A stretch of 64,000 nt of DNA from Clostridia bacterium. Lineage in GTDB: Bacteria; Bacillota; Clostridia; UBA1381. Location of the stretch: assembly GCA_900751885.1 (NCBI GenBank), contig CAADTH010000064.1:62001-126000 (forward strand). Reading direction: 5' to 3'. Numbering within the stretch: position 1 is the first letter of the stretch; every line of letters starts with the position of its first letter. A program made the translations under genes and the position numbers. The notes under the pieces are model-generated. The model was not told the origin of the DNA. It saw only the letters and a program-made list of their open reading frames with translations, and did no database searches. Shown in pieces: positions 35,431-44,759 of this stretch.

Positions 35431-36627
35431 ATGAAAATATTGGTTATCAATGCAGGAAGCTCTTCTTTGAAGTATCAGCTGATTGATATGGATAAGATGG
35501 AGGTTTTGGCAAAGGGATTATGTGAGAGAATCGGAATCGACGGTTCCAACCTTCAGCACAAGAACTTAGGGAAAGCAAAGGAAGTAAAAATTGAACAGCC
35601 GATGAAGGATCACGCGGATGCGATTCAGATGGTAATCGACGCACTGGTTGACAAAGAGCACGGTGTGATTGCATCTATGGATGAAATCGGCGCGGTCGGA
35701 CACCGCGTGGTACATGGCGGCGAATATTTCAGTGATTCTGTTGTCATTGATGCAAGTGTGAAAAAGGCGCTTGAAATGTGTACACCGCTTGCACCGCTTC
35801 ACAATCCGCCGAATATCATCGGAATCGAGGCGTGTGAAAAAATCATGCCAGGTGTCAAGCAGGTCGGTGTATTCGATACTGCGTTCCACCAGTCTATGCC
35901 TGCACAAGCGTATATGTATGCACTTCCATACGAGTATTATGAGAAATATAAAATCAGAAAATATGGATTCCATGGAACTAGCCATAAATATGTATCTCAA
36001 AAGGCGGCAGAGATGCTTGGAAAGCCGGCTGAGGAGCTGAAAATCATCACATGCCATCTCGGAAATGGTTCTTCCATTACAGCAGTCGATCATGGCAAAT
36101 CAGTGGACACGTCTATGGGGTTTACGCCGCTTGACGGTGTTGTGATGGGGACGCGCACCGGTTCGATGGACCCGGCAGTTGTGACCTATTTGATGGATAC
36201 AGAAAAGCTGGATACCAAACAAGTCAGCGATATCATGAACAAAGAGTCTGGAGTGCTCGGTGTGTCTGGTATCAGCAGTGATTTCCGTGATTTGATTGCT
36301 GCGGCAGAGGAAGGCAATCAGCGCGCGGGATTGGCAATGGATATGTTTACCTACAGTGTGAAAAAGCTTATCGGTGCATATGCTGCGGCGATGGGCGGCG
36401 TGGATGTGATTGTATTTACGGCAGGCGTCGGAGAAAACAATGGTTTGACGCGTGCGGCTTGTGTTGAAGGACTTGAATTTATGGGAGTTCAGATTGACCT
36501 TGAGAAAAACAAGGGAAGAGGCGAGATGGATATTACTGCGCCTTTGGCGAAGGTGAAAACTCTTGTCATTCCGACGAATGAAGAGCTAATGATTGCGATT
36601 GATACCAAGAGATTGGTACAAGGATAA
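35431..36627 (+). CDS. ackA: Acetate kinase
   Basis: A 398-residue acetokinase making ATP and acetate from acetyl-phosphate. Seen: KILVINAGSSSLKYQL, GHRVVHGGEYFSDS, DTAFHQSMPAQAYMYALP, GFHGTSHKYVSQ, CHLGNGSSITAV, MGTRTGSMDP and TAGVGENNG. Length and motifs are fully typical. It ends at a strong terminator. Confidence 0.98.
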   Translation: MKILVINAGSSSLKYQLIDMDKMEVLAKGLCERIGIDGSNLQHKNLGKAKEVKIEQPMKDHADAIQMVIDALVDKEHGVIASMDEIGAVGHRVVHGGEYFSDSVVIDASVKKALEMCTPLAPLHNPPNIIGIEACEKIMPGVKQVGVFDTAFHQSMPAQAYMYALPYEYYEKYKIRKYGFHGTSHKYVSQKAAEMLGKPAEELKIITCHLGNGSSITAVDHGKSVDTSMGFTPLDGVVMGTRTGSMDPAVVTYLMDTEKLDTKQVSDIMNKESGVLGVSGISSDFRDLIAAAEEGNQRAGLAMDMFTYSVKKLIGAYAAAMGGVDVIVFTAGVGENNGLTRAACVEGLEFMGVQIDLEKNKGRGEMDITAPLAKVKTLVIPTNEELMIAIDTKRLVQG

Positions 36628-36632
36628 TGAGA

Positions 36633-36666
36633 GAGCGTATCTACTTTTGTAGGTACGCTCTTTTAT
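36633..36666 (+). terminator. Terminator after ackA
   Basis: A 12-bp stem (36633-36644 with 36649-36660, one T-G pair) with a small loop, then TTTTATTA. It starts six bases after the ackA stop. Confidence 0.85.
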
Positions 36667-36836
36667 TACAATATGATACTTTGTTACGGCATAATGCACA
36701 AAAATACAACAAAAATTTGTGAAAGAATTTGGATAAAATCCTCTGCTCTAAAAAGGAATTTGCACGAATTTCTAGAATACAAATAATATATAGTTGTATA
36801 AAATACACAAATAAATAGACGGGAGGAATTCACATT

Positions 36837-38909
36837 ATGGACAATTATACAATGGATGCGATTCGGAATGTATGTGTGATGGCGCATGGAAAGGCGGGGA
36901 AAACCACACTGATTGAAGACATGCTCTACAATTCAGGGGCGATTGACCGTGTGGGAAGCGTAGCAGATGGAACAACCGTTACCGACTATGAACCTGAGGA
37001 AATCAAACGAAGCACTTCCATTTCTGCAGCAATCGCACCGATTGAGTGGAAGGACATGAAATATAATATGATTGATACACCGGGATACTTTGACTTTGTT
37101 GGTGAAGTCAAGGAAGCGGTACGGGTAGCTGATTCTGCCTTGATTGTTTTAAGCGGGAGAAGCGGTGTGTCAGTCGGGACAGAGAACGTATATAAATATG
37201 CAAAGGAAAAGGGAATTCCGACGGTGTTTTTTGTCAATAAACTGGATGATGACAGGGCGAATTACCAGGCGACATTGGAGCAGATGAAGGAGAAATTCGG
37301 AAAGTCTATCACGCCGTTTGTCTATCCGATTCGTGAGGGGGAAAAATTTAAGGGATTTGTTGACATTGTCGATATGACCGCGCGCCGGTATGACGGAAGT
37401 GAGCGGGTTGATATTCCAGTCCCTGAGGGGATGGCAGAGACGATTGCTCCGCTTCGCGATATGATTATGGAGGCGGTGGCGGAGACAGATGATGCATTGA
37501 TGAATAAATATTTTAATGGGGAAGAATTTACGTTTGATGAAATCAAAAAGGCGATTCGAAAGGGCGTCAAGGATGGTACGATTCTTCCGGTCTATTGTGG
37601 TTCCGCGCTCGATAATGTAGGTGTTTTGAGTTTGATGGATGGCATGGGGAAATATCTTCCGGCGCCAAATGAAATTGCCGAGATTGCGCATGATGCAAAA
37701 ACAGGTGAGCCAGTTGAGGTGGTACAACAGGTAAATGACACGACAGCGGCAATTGTGTTTAAAACAATTGCTGATCCATATGTTGGGAAAATGTCATTGT
37801 TTCGAGTATATTCGGGAAGTGTGAGTGCGGACAGTACGCTGTATAATCCAAATAAAGCTGTGACGGAGAAAATCGGCAAGGTATCTTTGCTTCGCGGAAA
37901 AAATCAAATTTCTGCAAAGAAAATCGAAGCGGGAGATATTGGTATGGTTGCAAAGCTTGACCAGACGAAAACAGGTGATACCTTATGTACAGAAGGAAAA
38001 AATATCATTTTAAGCGGAATCGAATTCCCACAGCCGGTTCTTTCAATGGCGGTAGAGCCTGTGGCAAAGGGAGATGAAGAAAAAATTGCGGCAGGTCTTT
38101 TGAAGCTGTCAGAAGAAGACCCAACCTTCTCTGTCACAAACAATTCAGAGACGAAGCAGACGTTGATTAATGGACAGGGCGAACAGCATATTGACATTAT
38201 TGTAGGAAAGCTAAAAGCAAAATACGGCATCAATGTAACATTATCCGAGCCGATTGTGCCATACCGAGAGACGATACAAGGCAAGGTCAAGGTGGAAGGA
38301 AAGCATAAAAAGCAATCGGGCGGACATGGACAGTATGGGCATGTATGGATTGAATTTGAGCCGGGGCTTACAGAGGATATGACGTTTGAGGAGAAGGTAT
38401 TTGGCGGAAGTGTTCCAAAAAATTATTTTCCGGCAGTGGAAAAAGGACTTCGTGATGCGGCGCAGCATGGAGTGCTTGCCGGCTATCCTGTTGTAAATCT
38501 CAAAGCGACCTTGCTGGACGGTTCCTACCACCCTGTAGATTCGTCGGAGATGGCATTTAAGGTGGCGGCATCCAACGCATATAAGGAGGGGCTTCCGCAG
38601 GCAAAACCGGTGCTATTAGAACCGATTGGATATTTGAAGGTATATATACCGGAAAGTATTATGGGTGATATCATTGGAGATATCAACAAACGGCGCGGTC
38701 AGATTATGGGCATGGGTGAAAGTGATAAGGATGGATTGAATCTGGTGGAGGCAGAGGTGCCAATGTCGGAAATGTTCAAATATGCAACAGACCTTCGTTC
38801 GATGAGTCAGGGAAGGGGGATGTTCACCTTTAATTTCAGTCGGTATGAGGTTGCTCCAAGTAATGTGGCAGAAAAAATCATTGCGGATGCAAAGAAAAAA
38901 GAGGGATAA
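36837..38909 (+). CDS. EF-G-like translation GTPase, EF-G2 type
   Basis: A 690-residue five-domain EF-G paralogue. The P-loop reads AHGKAGKTTLIE (not the AHIDAGKTT of EF-G), switch II reads IDTPGYFDF with Tyr where EF-G has the catalytic His, and the specificity motif reads FFVNKLDDDRA. Domain IV holds GHKKQSGGHGQYGHVWIE-like sequence and domain V ends MFTFNFSRYEVAP. These changes match the EF-G2/FusA2 class, whose cellular role is unsettled, rather than the main elongation factor. It stands alone; the 170-bp space upstream is AT-rich with only a weak promoter candidate (TTGCAC at 36760-36765 and TAATAT 18 bp later). GGGAGG precedes the ATG. Confidence 0.9.
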   Translation: MDNYTMDAIRNVCVMAHGKAGKTTLIEDMLYNSGAIDRVGSVADGTTVTDYEPEEIKRSTSISAAIAPIEWKDMKYNMIDTPGYFDFVGEVKEAVRVADSALIVLSGRSGVSVGTENVYKYAKEKGIPTVFFVNKLDDDRANYQATLEQMKEKFGKSITPFVYPIREGEKFKGFVDIVDMTARRYDGSERVDIPVPEGMAETIAPLRDMIMEAVAETDDALMNKYFNGEEFTFDEIKKAIRKGVKDGTILPVYCGSALDNVGVLSLMDGMGKYLPAPNEIAEIAHDAKTGEPVEVVQQVNDTTAAIVFKTIADPYVGKMSLFRVYSGSVSADSTLYNPNKAVTEKIGKVSLLRGKNQISAKKIEAGDIGMVAKLDQTKTGDTLCTEGKNIILSGIEFPQPVLSMAVEPVAKGDEEKIAAGLLKLSEEDPTFSVTNNSETKQTLINGQGEQHIDIIVGKLKAKYGINVTLSEPIVPYRETIQGKVKVEGKHKKQSGGHGQYGHVWIEFEPGLTEDMTFEEKVFGGSVPKNYFPAVEKGLRDAAQHGVLAGYPVVNLKATLLDGSYHPVDSSEMAFKVAASNAYKEGLPQAKPVLLEPIGYLKVYIPESIMGDIIGDINKRRGQIMGMGESDKDGLNLVEAEVPMSEMFKYATDLRSMSQGRGMFTFNFSRYEVAPSNVAEKIIADAKKKEG

Positions 38910-38987
38910 TTTGGTTTACATAAAGAAAAGGAATATCTTTAGTAAAAGTGACTAAGAAATAAAAAAGATTTTTGTACATTTAGAGTC

Positions 38988-39016
38988 TATACACTCTTGG
39001 GACGTTATGGTATGAT
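38988..39016 (+). promoter_or_regulatory. Candidate promoter of the MsmX-type ATPase gene
   Basis: TATACA (38988-38993), 17 bp, TATGAT (39011-39016), with an overlapping GATAAT at 39014. Moderate match. The ATG is about 45 bases on, with GAGAGGGG before it. Confidence 0.4.
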
Positions 39017-39062
39017 AATACTGTTATTTACTTAATATAAAAACGAGAGGGGTTTTATTACA

Positions 39063-40175
39063 ATGGCAGATTTACAATTAAAGCACATTTACAAAAGATA
39101 CTCAGGCGGAGTTACCGCAGTAAGTGATTTTACACTGGATATTGAAGATAAGGAATTTATCGTACTGGTTGGACCGTCTGGGTGCGGAAAATCTACAACA
39201 CTTCGTATGATTGCAGGTCTTGAGGAAATCTCTGAGGGTGAGCTTTATATCGGCGGTAAGCTGGTAAACGATGTGGCTCCGAAGGACAGAGATATCGCAA
39301 TGGTATTCCAGAATTATGCACTGTATCCTCATATGACAGTATTTGAGAATATGGCATTTGGCCTAAAGCTCCGCAAAACACCGAAGGATGAAATCAAAAA
39401 GCGTGTGACAGAGGCTGCCAAGATTTTGGATATCGAGCATCTTTTAGATAGAAAGCCAAAGGCTCTTTCAGGTGGTCAGAGACAGCGTGTTGCTCTGGGA
39501 CGTGCGATTGTCCGTAACCCGAAGGTCTTCCTGATGGACGAACCGCTTTCCAACCTGGATGCAAAGCTCAGAGTTCAGATGAGAACCGAAATCAATAAAT
39601 TACATAAAAGACTTCAGACAACATTCATCTATGTAACACATGACCAGACAGAAGCTATGACCATGGGTACAAGAATCGTTGTCATGAAGGACGGTATTAT
39701 TCAGCAGGTAGATAGTCCGGCAAATCTTTACACAAAGCCATGTAATGTATTTGTTGGCGGATTTATGGGCAGTCCTCAGATGAACTTTATCGATGCGAAG
39801 CTAGTGAAAGACGGTAAGGGTGTCTGCGTGAAGTTTGGTGAAGAGACAGTTTATCTGCCGGAAGGAAAAGCTGGAAAGCCGGAAATTCAGGAATATATCG
39901 GCAAAGAAGTTGTTGTTGGAATTCGTCCTGAGGATATTCATGATGAAGAGTCTGTCATTGCAAGCTATCCGGACAATACAATCAACGCATATGTTGATGT
40001 AACAGAAATGATGGGTGCTGAGACATTCCTTTACTTGAAGATTGACGGCGTGCCATTTACGGCACGAGTAAACCAGAGATCTACTGCAAAGTTGGGTGAT
40101 ACCATCAAGGTTGTATTTGATGTGAATAAAATGCATCTGTTTGATAAAGAAACAGAGCTTGCAATTCTACACTAA
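39063..40175 (+). CDS. msmX: Sugar ABC transporter ATP-binding protein, MsmX/UgpC type
   Basis: A 370-residue ATPase of the carbohydrate-uptake (CUT1) class. Walker A GPSGCGKSTTLRMIAGLE, Q-loop MVFQNYALYPHMTV, signature LSGGQRQRVALGRAIVRNP, Walker B VFLMDEPLSNLDAKLR, then a C-terminal TOBE/regulatory domain from ~235. No permease or binding protein is nearby. In Gram-positive bacteria one such ATPase (MsmX) often serves several sugar importers, so it may power uptake of the oligosaccharides made by the pectin island enzymes. That link is inference. It is monocistronic with a terminator. Confidence 0.92.
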   Translation: MADLQLKHIYKRYSGGVTAVSDFTLDIEDKEFIVLVGPSGCGKSTTLRMIAGLEEISEGELYIGGKLVNDVAPKDRDIAMVFQNYALYPHMTVFENMAFGLKLRKTPKDEIKKRVTEAAKILDIEHLLDRKPKALSGGQRQRVALGRAIVRNPKVFLMDEPLSNLDAKLRVQMRTEINKLHKRLQTTFIYVTHDQTEAMTMGTRIVVMKDGIIQQVDSPANLYTKPCNVFVGGFMGSPQMNFIDAKLVKDGKGVCVKFGEETVYLPEGKAGKPEIQEYIGKEVVVGIRPEDIHDEESVIASYPDNTINAYVDVTEMMGAETFLYLKIDGVPFTARVNQRSTAKLGDTIKVVFDVNKMHLFDKETELAILH

Positions 40176-40212
40176 GAGCACAGAAGGGTGCTTAAAAAGG
40201 CATCAATAGGAG

Positions 40213-40243
40213 AACCGCCATACAATGTGTATGGCGGTTTTTT
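40213..40243 (+). terminator. Terminator after the MsmX-type gene
   Basis: AACCGCCATACA (40213-40224) pairs with TGTATGGCGGTT (40228-40239) over a 3-nt loop and runs into T residues. Confidence 0.9.
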
Positions 40244-40290
40244 GTAAGAAAAAGTAGGGGATAAGAAGGATGCATTGACAATTTTTGTAC

Positions 40291-40319
40291 TTGACTATTT
40301 TTTTAATTCCCTCTATAAT
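40291..40319 (+). promoter_or_regulatory. Promoter of the giant activase gene
   Basis: TTGACT (40291-40296), 17 bp, TATAAT (40314-40319), leaving a leader of about 65 bases. Confidence 0.75.
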
Positions 40320-40390
40320 AGTAGTATTAAACTATACTCGCTTTATCTATAATTTATACATAATTCGTGTATGTTCCGGGAGGGGACAGA

Positions 40391-43300
40391 ATGCAGGCTT
40401 ATCATATGGGAATAGACGTTGGTTCTACTACGGTAAAGGTGGTTGTGCTAGACAAAGAAAATCATCTTCTGTTTTCGAAGTATCAACGTCATTATTCAGA
40501 TATAAAAAAGACAGTTGCCGATTTATTCGAAGAAGCGGCTGGTGTACTGGGAAATAAGGAATTTACAGTTGTTATCACAGGCTCGGGAGGACTATTGCTT
40601 GCGCAAATGTTGGACATTCCATTTGTGCAGGAGGTTATTGCGACAAAGTCTGCTGTGACGAAATTTATTCCAAAAGCAGATGTTGTCATCGAGCTTGGCG
40701 GTGAGGATGCGAAAATTTTGTATTTGACAGATGGCTTAGAGCAGCGCATGAATGGAACGTGTGCAGGCGGAACAGGCTCGTTTATCGATCAGATGTCTAT
40801 TTTGCTTAAAACAGATGCGGATGGACTCAATCAACTTGCCGAGCGTCATCAGAATATTTATCCAATTGCCGCAAGATGCGGTGTGTTTGCCAAATCTGAT
40901 GTTCAGCCGCTTTTAAATGAAGGGGCGGCAAGAGAGGATTTGGCAGCGTCGATTCTTCAGGCAGTCGTAACACAGACGATTAGCGGATTGGCACAAGGGC
41001 GCCCGATCAAGGGAACGGTTGTCTTTTTGGGAGGACCGCTTCACTTTTTGCCACAGCTCCGCAGGCAGTTTGAACAGACGCTAAACGAAAAGGTACAGCA
41101 GTTTATTACACCAGACAATGGGCAGCTGTTTATCGCCATGGGTGCAGCGCTCATGCATGGCAACGAGGTGATGGATGCAAAGGAATTGATGGATAAGCTT
41201 CATCATGCCAAGACGGTGAAAAATGAAATCACACGGATGCGCCCACTCTTTCAGGATCAGATGGAGAAGGATGCGTTTCTCAATCGCCACAGCCAGCATA
41301 AAGCGGTTCGTGCAGACTTATCGAAGGTACAGGGAGAAACCTTTCTGGGGCTAGATGTGGGGTCCACCACAATCAAAGCTGCACTTATCGATACGCAGGG
41401 ACGGATTTTATACAGCTATTATGGCAAAAACGAGGGAAGTCCTATTCAATGCGGTATACGGATTTTAAAGGAGCTCTATAGCAAATTGCCAGATGGGGCA
41501 TTTATTGCGAATGCCTGTACAACGGGCTATGGAGAGCTTCTACTAAAAACAGCGTTTCGGATTGAGGAAGGGGAAATCGAGACGATTGCCCATTACAAGG
41601 CGGCTGACTTTTTCCTGCCGGGAGTAGATTTTATTATAGACATCGGTGGGCAGGACATGAAATGTATGAAGGTCAAGGATCATGTCATTGAGAGCGTTAT
41701 GCTCAATGAGGCGTGTTCTTCTGGGTGTGGGTCCTTTATCCAAACGTTTGCAGAGTCTCTTGGAATGGACACAATTTCGTTTGCAAAAGAGGCGATGAAA
41801 TCAGAAAATCCGGTTGACCTCGGAACGCGCTGTACCGTATTTATGAATTCACGCGTCAAGCAAGCACAAAAAGAGGGTGCAACGGTCGCTGATATCAGCG
41901 CAGGTCTTTCCTATTCTGTTGTAAGAAACGCATTATATAAGGTAATCAAATTGCGCGATCCGGCACAAATGGGAGAAAAGGTGGTTGTGCAAGGGGGAAC
42001 CTTCAATAATGATTCCATTTTGAGATGCTTTGAATTGGTATCTGGAAAAACGGTTGTCCGTCCAGATATTGCAGGAATCATGGGTGCGTTTGGTTCTGCA
42101 TTGATTGCGAAGGAACGCTATAAGGGCGGTAAGTCGAATATTTTAAGAAAAGGGGAGCTAGAGAGCTTCACATTTGAAACGTCTTTAACCAGATGCAAGC
42201 TGTGTAACAACCATTGCCAGCTTACCGTCACGAAGTTCGAGGACGGACGTTCCTTTGTTTCAGGCAACCGCTGTGAGCGCGGTGCAGGCATTGCAAAGAC
42301 AAAGGAAAAACTGCCGAACCTGTATGATTACAAATATAAGCGCACCTTTGCGTATCAGGCATTGAAGCAGGAGGAGGCACCGCTCGGTGTCATCGGAATT
42401 CCGAGGGTTCTGAATATCTATGAAAATTATCCTCTCTGGTTTACCGTTTTGACGAAGCTGGGCTTTTCTGTCAAGCTGTCAGGCAGAAGCAGTCATGCGC
42501 TGTATGAAAAGGGAATTGACTCGATTCCGAGTGAGAGCGTGTGTTATCCAGCAAAGCTGGCACATGGACATGTAGAGGATTTGATTGAAAAAGGTATTAC
42601 CACTATTTTTTATCCTTGCATTCCATATGAAGAAAAGGAATATCAGGATGCAGGCAATCACTATAACTGTCCGATTGTCACGTCTTATCCAGAGGTTCTT
42701 GCAAATAATATGGATGTACTTCGAGAAAAAGGAATTCGATTTTTGCATCCGTTTGTGAATATGGACGATGAAAAATCATTTGTACAGCAGATTTATAAAA
42801 CCTTTGAATGCTTTGGAATCACAAAAAAGCAGGCATCGGAAGCAGTCGCGCAGGGACTTTCGGAGCGTGCCCGATACAAAGAGGATATCCGCACAGAAGG
42901 AGAAAAGACACTTGCATGGCTGAAGAAAAACAACCGAAAGGGAATCATTCTGGCAGGGCGTCCGTATCACGTTGACCCTGAAATCAATCATGGGATTCCA
43001 CAGATGATGAATTCACTGGGATTTGCTGTTTTGACAGAGGATAGTGTCGCTCATTTGGGACATTTGAAGCGAGATATCCGCGTAGTTGACCAGTGGGCAT
43101 ACCATACAAGGCTATACGAAGCCGCCGCGTATGCTATTTCAGACAACCATGTAGAGCTTATCCAGCTCAATTCCTTTGGCTGTGGTCTGGATGCCGTGAC
43201 AACAGACCAAGTGCAAGAAATTTTAGAGTCGTATGAAAAAATTTATACGACATTGAAAATTGATGAGGTATCGAATTTGGGAACAGCAAGGATTCGTGTG

Positions 43301-44704
43301 CGCTCGTTAAAGGCGGCGGTCGAAGAACGAGATGAAAGTCAGTTTGTGCCGAAAGAGCTTCACCCATATACCCTGGAGCGTAAAATTTTTACAAAGGAAT
43401 TAAGGAAAACACACACTGTCATTTTTCCACAGATGAGCCCGGTGCATTTTGCTTTGTTTGAAGCTGTCCTAAAGAAGAATGGATACAATGCACTGGTGTT
43501 AGATAACGTGACAGCGGATGATGTGGAGGCAGGACTGAAAAGTGTCAACAATGACGCATGCTATCCGTCTATTTTGGTGACAGGACAGATTGTGAATGCG
43601 TTTTTATCCGGCAGATGTGACCCTAAAAACACCTCTGTGATGATTACACAGACCGGCGGCGGATGCCGTGCGACCAACTATATCGCATTTATCCGAAAAG
43701 CTCTAAAGGAGGCGGGTTATCCGAATATTCCAGTGATTTCCTTGAACCTCACAGGACTTGAGGGAAATCCGGGATTCAAAATCACGCCGAAGCTCGTGCA
43801 TTCACTGGTTAAGACATGTGTCTGGGGCGACCTTCTTTTGACGCTCTCTCTTCGGGTGCGTCCATATGAGGTACATATAGGAGAAACAGATGAAGTATAT
43901 GAGTCATGGCTGTCCAGATTAAAAAAATGGATTTTGTCGGATGATACAAAGAACCTGAAGATGGATACGGTTATTGATGCGATGATTTCAGAATTTGACG
44001 CAATACCGATTGATGCTACTGTCAAAAAACCGCGTGTTGGAATTGTTGGAGAGATTTTAGTCAAATTTCATCCTGGGGCAAATAATGATATTGTCAAAGT
44101 CATTGAGGAGGAAGGCGGGGAGGCAGTCATGCCTGGGCTTCTTGACTTTATGATGTACTGTTTTTACAATACGAATTTTAAGGAAGAAAATTTAGGCTCT
44201 TCCAAAGCAGCACAGATTGCATGCAATACAGGAATATGGTTTTTAGAACGGTATCGAAAGCATATGAAAAGCGCACTTTTGGCAAATAAAAAATTTGCTG
44301 ACAGGGCGCCTGCACATATTGCAAATATTGCAGAGGGAGCAAGTCATGTTCTGCAGCTGGGACATTGCACCGGAGAGGGATGGTTCCTGACAGGGGAAAT
44401 GATTGAACTGATTGAAAGCGGTGTACCGAATATTGTATGTGTACAGCCTTTTGCATGTCTTCCAAATCATGTAACAGGAAAGGGAATGATCAAAGAGCTG
44501 AGAAGGCAATATCCGAACGCTAACATTGTTCCGGTGGATTATGACCCGGGGGCAAGTGAAGTAAACCAGCTCAACCGAATTAAACTAATGCTGGCTGTAG
44601 CGTTTGAGAATTTAGAGAAGGAACAAAAATTTGACCAGATAATAGAGGAACATAGAAAAGAACAAACAGATGTGGTGAATGTGAAAACTCCTTTATTGAA
44701 GTAG
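40391..44704 (+). CDS. Giant 2-hydroxyacyl-CoA dehydratase activase-related protein
   Basis: A 1437-residue protein. Two ASKHA-fold activase domains in tandem open it: MGIDVGSTTVKVVVLD (residue ~7) with GTCAGGTGSF and RCGVFAKSDV, then LGLDVGSTTIKAALID (~316) with ACSSGCGSF and RCTVFMNSRV. The paired cysteines match the [4Fe-4S] ligands of HgdC-type activases. From ~590 come CKLCNNHCQL, a DUF2229-like domain (VIGIPRVLNIYENYPLW), a block with LAGRPYHVDPEINHGIP (~853), and GGGCRATNYIAFIRKAL (~1092), resembling the dehydratase subunit fold. So activator and dehydratase-like parts are fused in one chain. No CoA transferase or dehydratase gene is next to it, and its substrate is unknown. ATG at 40391 has GGGAGGGG upstream; the 40367 ATG is too early. 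Confidence 0.88.
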   Translation: MQAYHMGIDVGSTTVKVVVLDKENHLLFSKYQRHYSDIKKTVADLFEEAAGVLGNKEFTVVITGSGGLLLAQMLDIPFVQEVIATKSAVTKFIPKADVVIELGGEDAKILYLTDGLEQRMNGTCAGGTGSFIDQMSILLKTDADGLNQLAERHQNIYPIAARCGVFAKSDVQPLLNEGAAREDLAASILQAVVTQTISGLAQGRPIKGTVVFLGGPLHFLPQLRRQFEQTLNEKVQQFITPDNGQLFIAMGAALMHGNEVMDAKELMDKLHHAKTVKNEITRMRPLFQDQMEKDAFLNRHSQHKAVRADLSKVQGETFLGLDVGSTTIKAALIDTQGRILYSYYGKNEGSPIQCGIRILKELYSKLPDGAFIANACTTGYGELLLKTAFRIEEGEIETIAHYKAADFFLPGVDFIIDIGGQDMKCMKVKDHVIESVMLNEACSSGCGSFIQTFAESLGMDTISFAKEAMKSENPVDLGTRCTVFMNSRVKQAQKEGATVADISAGLSYSVVRNALYKVIKLRDPAQMGEKVVVQGGTFNNDSILRCFELVSGKTVVRPDIAGIMGAFGSALIAKERYKGGKSNILRKGELESFTFETSLTRCKLCNNHCQLTVTKFEDGRSFVSGNRCERGAGIAKTKEKLPNLYDYKYKRTFAYQALKQEEAPLGVIGIPRVLNIYENYPLWFTVLTKLGFSVKLSGRSSHALYEKGIDSIPSESVCYPAKLAHGHVEDLIEKGITTIFYPCIPYEEKEYQDAGNHYNCPIVTSYPEVLANNMDVLREKGIRFLHPFVNMDDEKSFVQQIYKTFECFGITKKQASEAVAQGLSERARYKEDIRTEGEKTLAWLKKNNRKGIILAGRPYHVDPEINHGIPQMMNSLGFAVLTEDSVAHLGHLKRDIRVVDQWAYHTRLYEAAAYAISDNHVELIQLNSFGCGLDAVTTDQVQEILESYEKIYTTLKIDEVSNLGTARIRVRSLKAAVEERDESQFVPKELHPYTLERKIFTKELRKTHTVIFPQMSPVHFALFEAVLKKNGYNALVLDNVTADDVEAGLKSVNNDACYPSILVTGQIVNAFLSGRCDPKNTSVMITQTGGGCRATNYIAFIRKALKEAGYPNIPVISLNLTGLEGNPGFKITPKLVHSLVKTCVWGDLLLTLSLRVRPYEVHIGETDEVYESWLSRLKKWILSDDTKNLKMDTVIDAMISEFDAIPIDATVKKPRVGIVGEILVKFHPGANNDIVKVIEEEGGEAVMPGLLDFMMYCFYNTNFKEENLGSSKAAQIACNTGIWFLERYRKHMKSALLANKKFADRAPAHIANIAEGASHVLQLGHCTGEGWFLTGEMIELIESGVPNIVCVQPFACLPNHVTGKGMIKELRRQYPNANIVPVDYDPGASEVNQLNRIKLMLAVAFENLEKEQKFDQIIEEHRKEQTDVVNVKTPLLK

Positions 44705-44733
44705 TTGACAGAATATGGAATTTAAAGTATAAT
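44705..44733 (+). promoter_or_regulatory. Promoter of the L,D-transpeptidase gene
   Basis: TTGACA (44705-44710), 17 bp, TATAAT (44728-44733): perfect consensus, starting on the base after the activase stop codon. Confidence 0.85.
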
Positions 44734-44759
44734 AAAACCATTCAGAAAGGAGGACAGGA

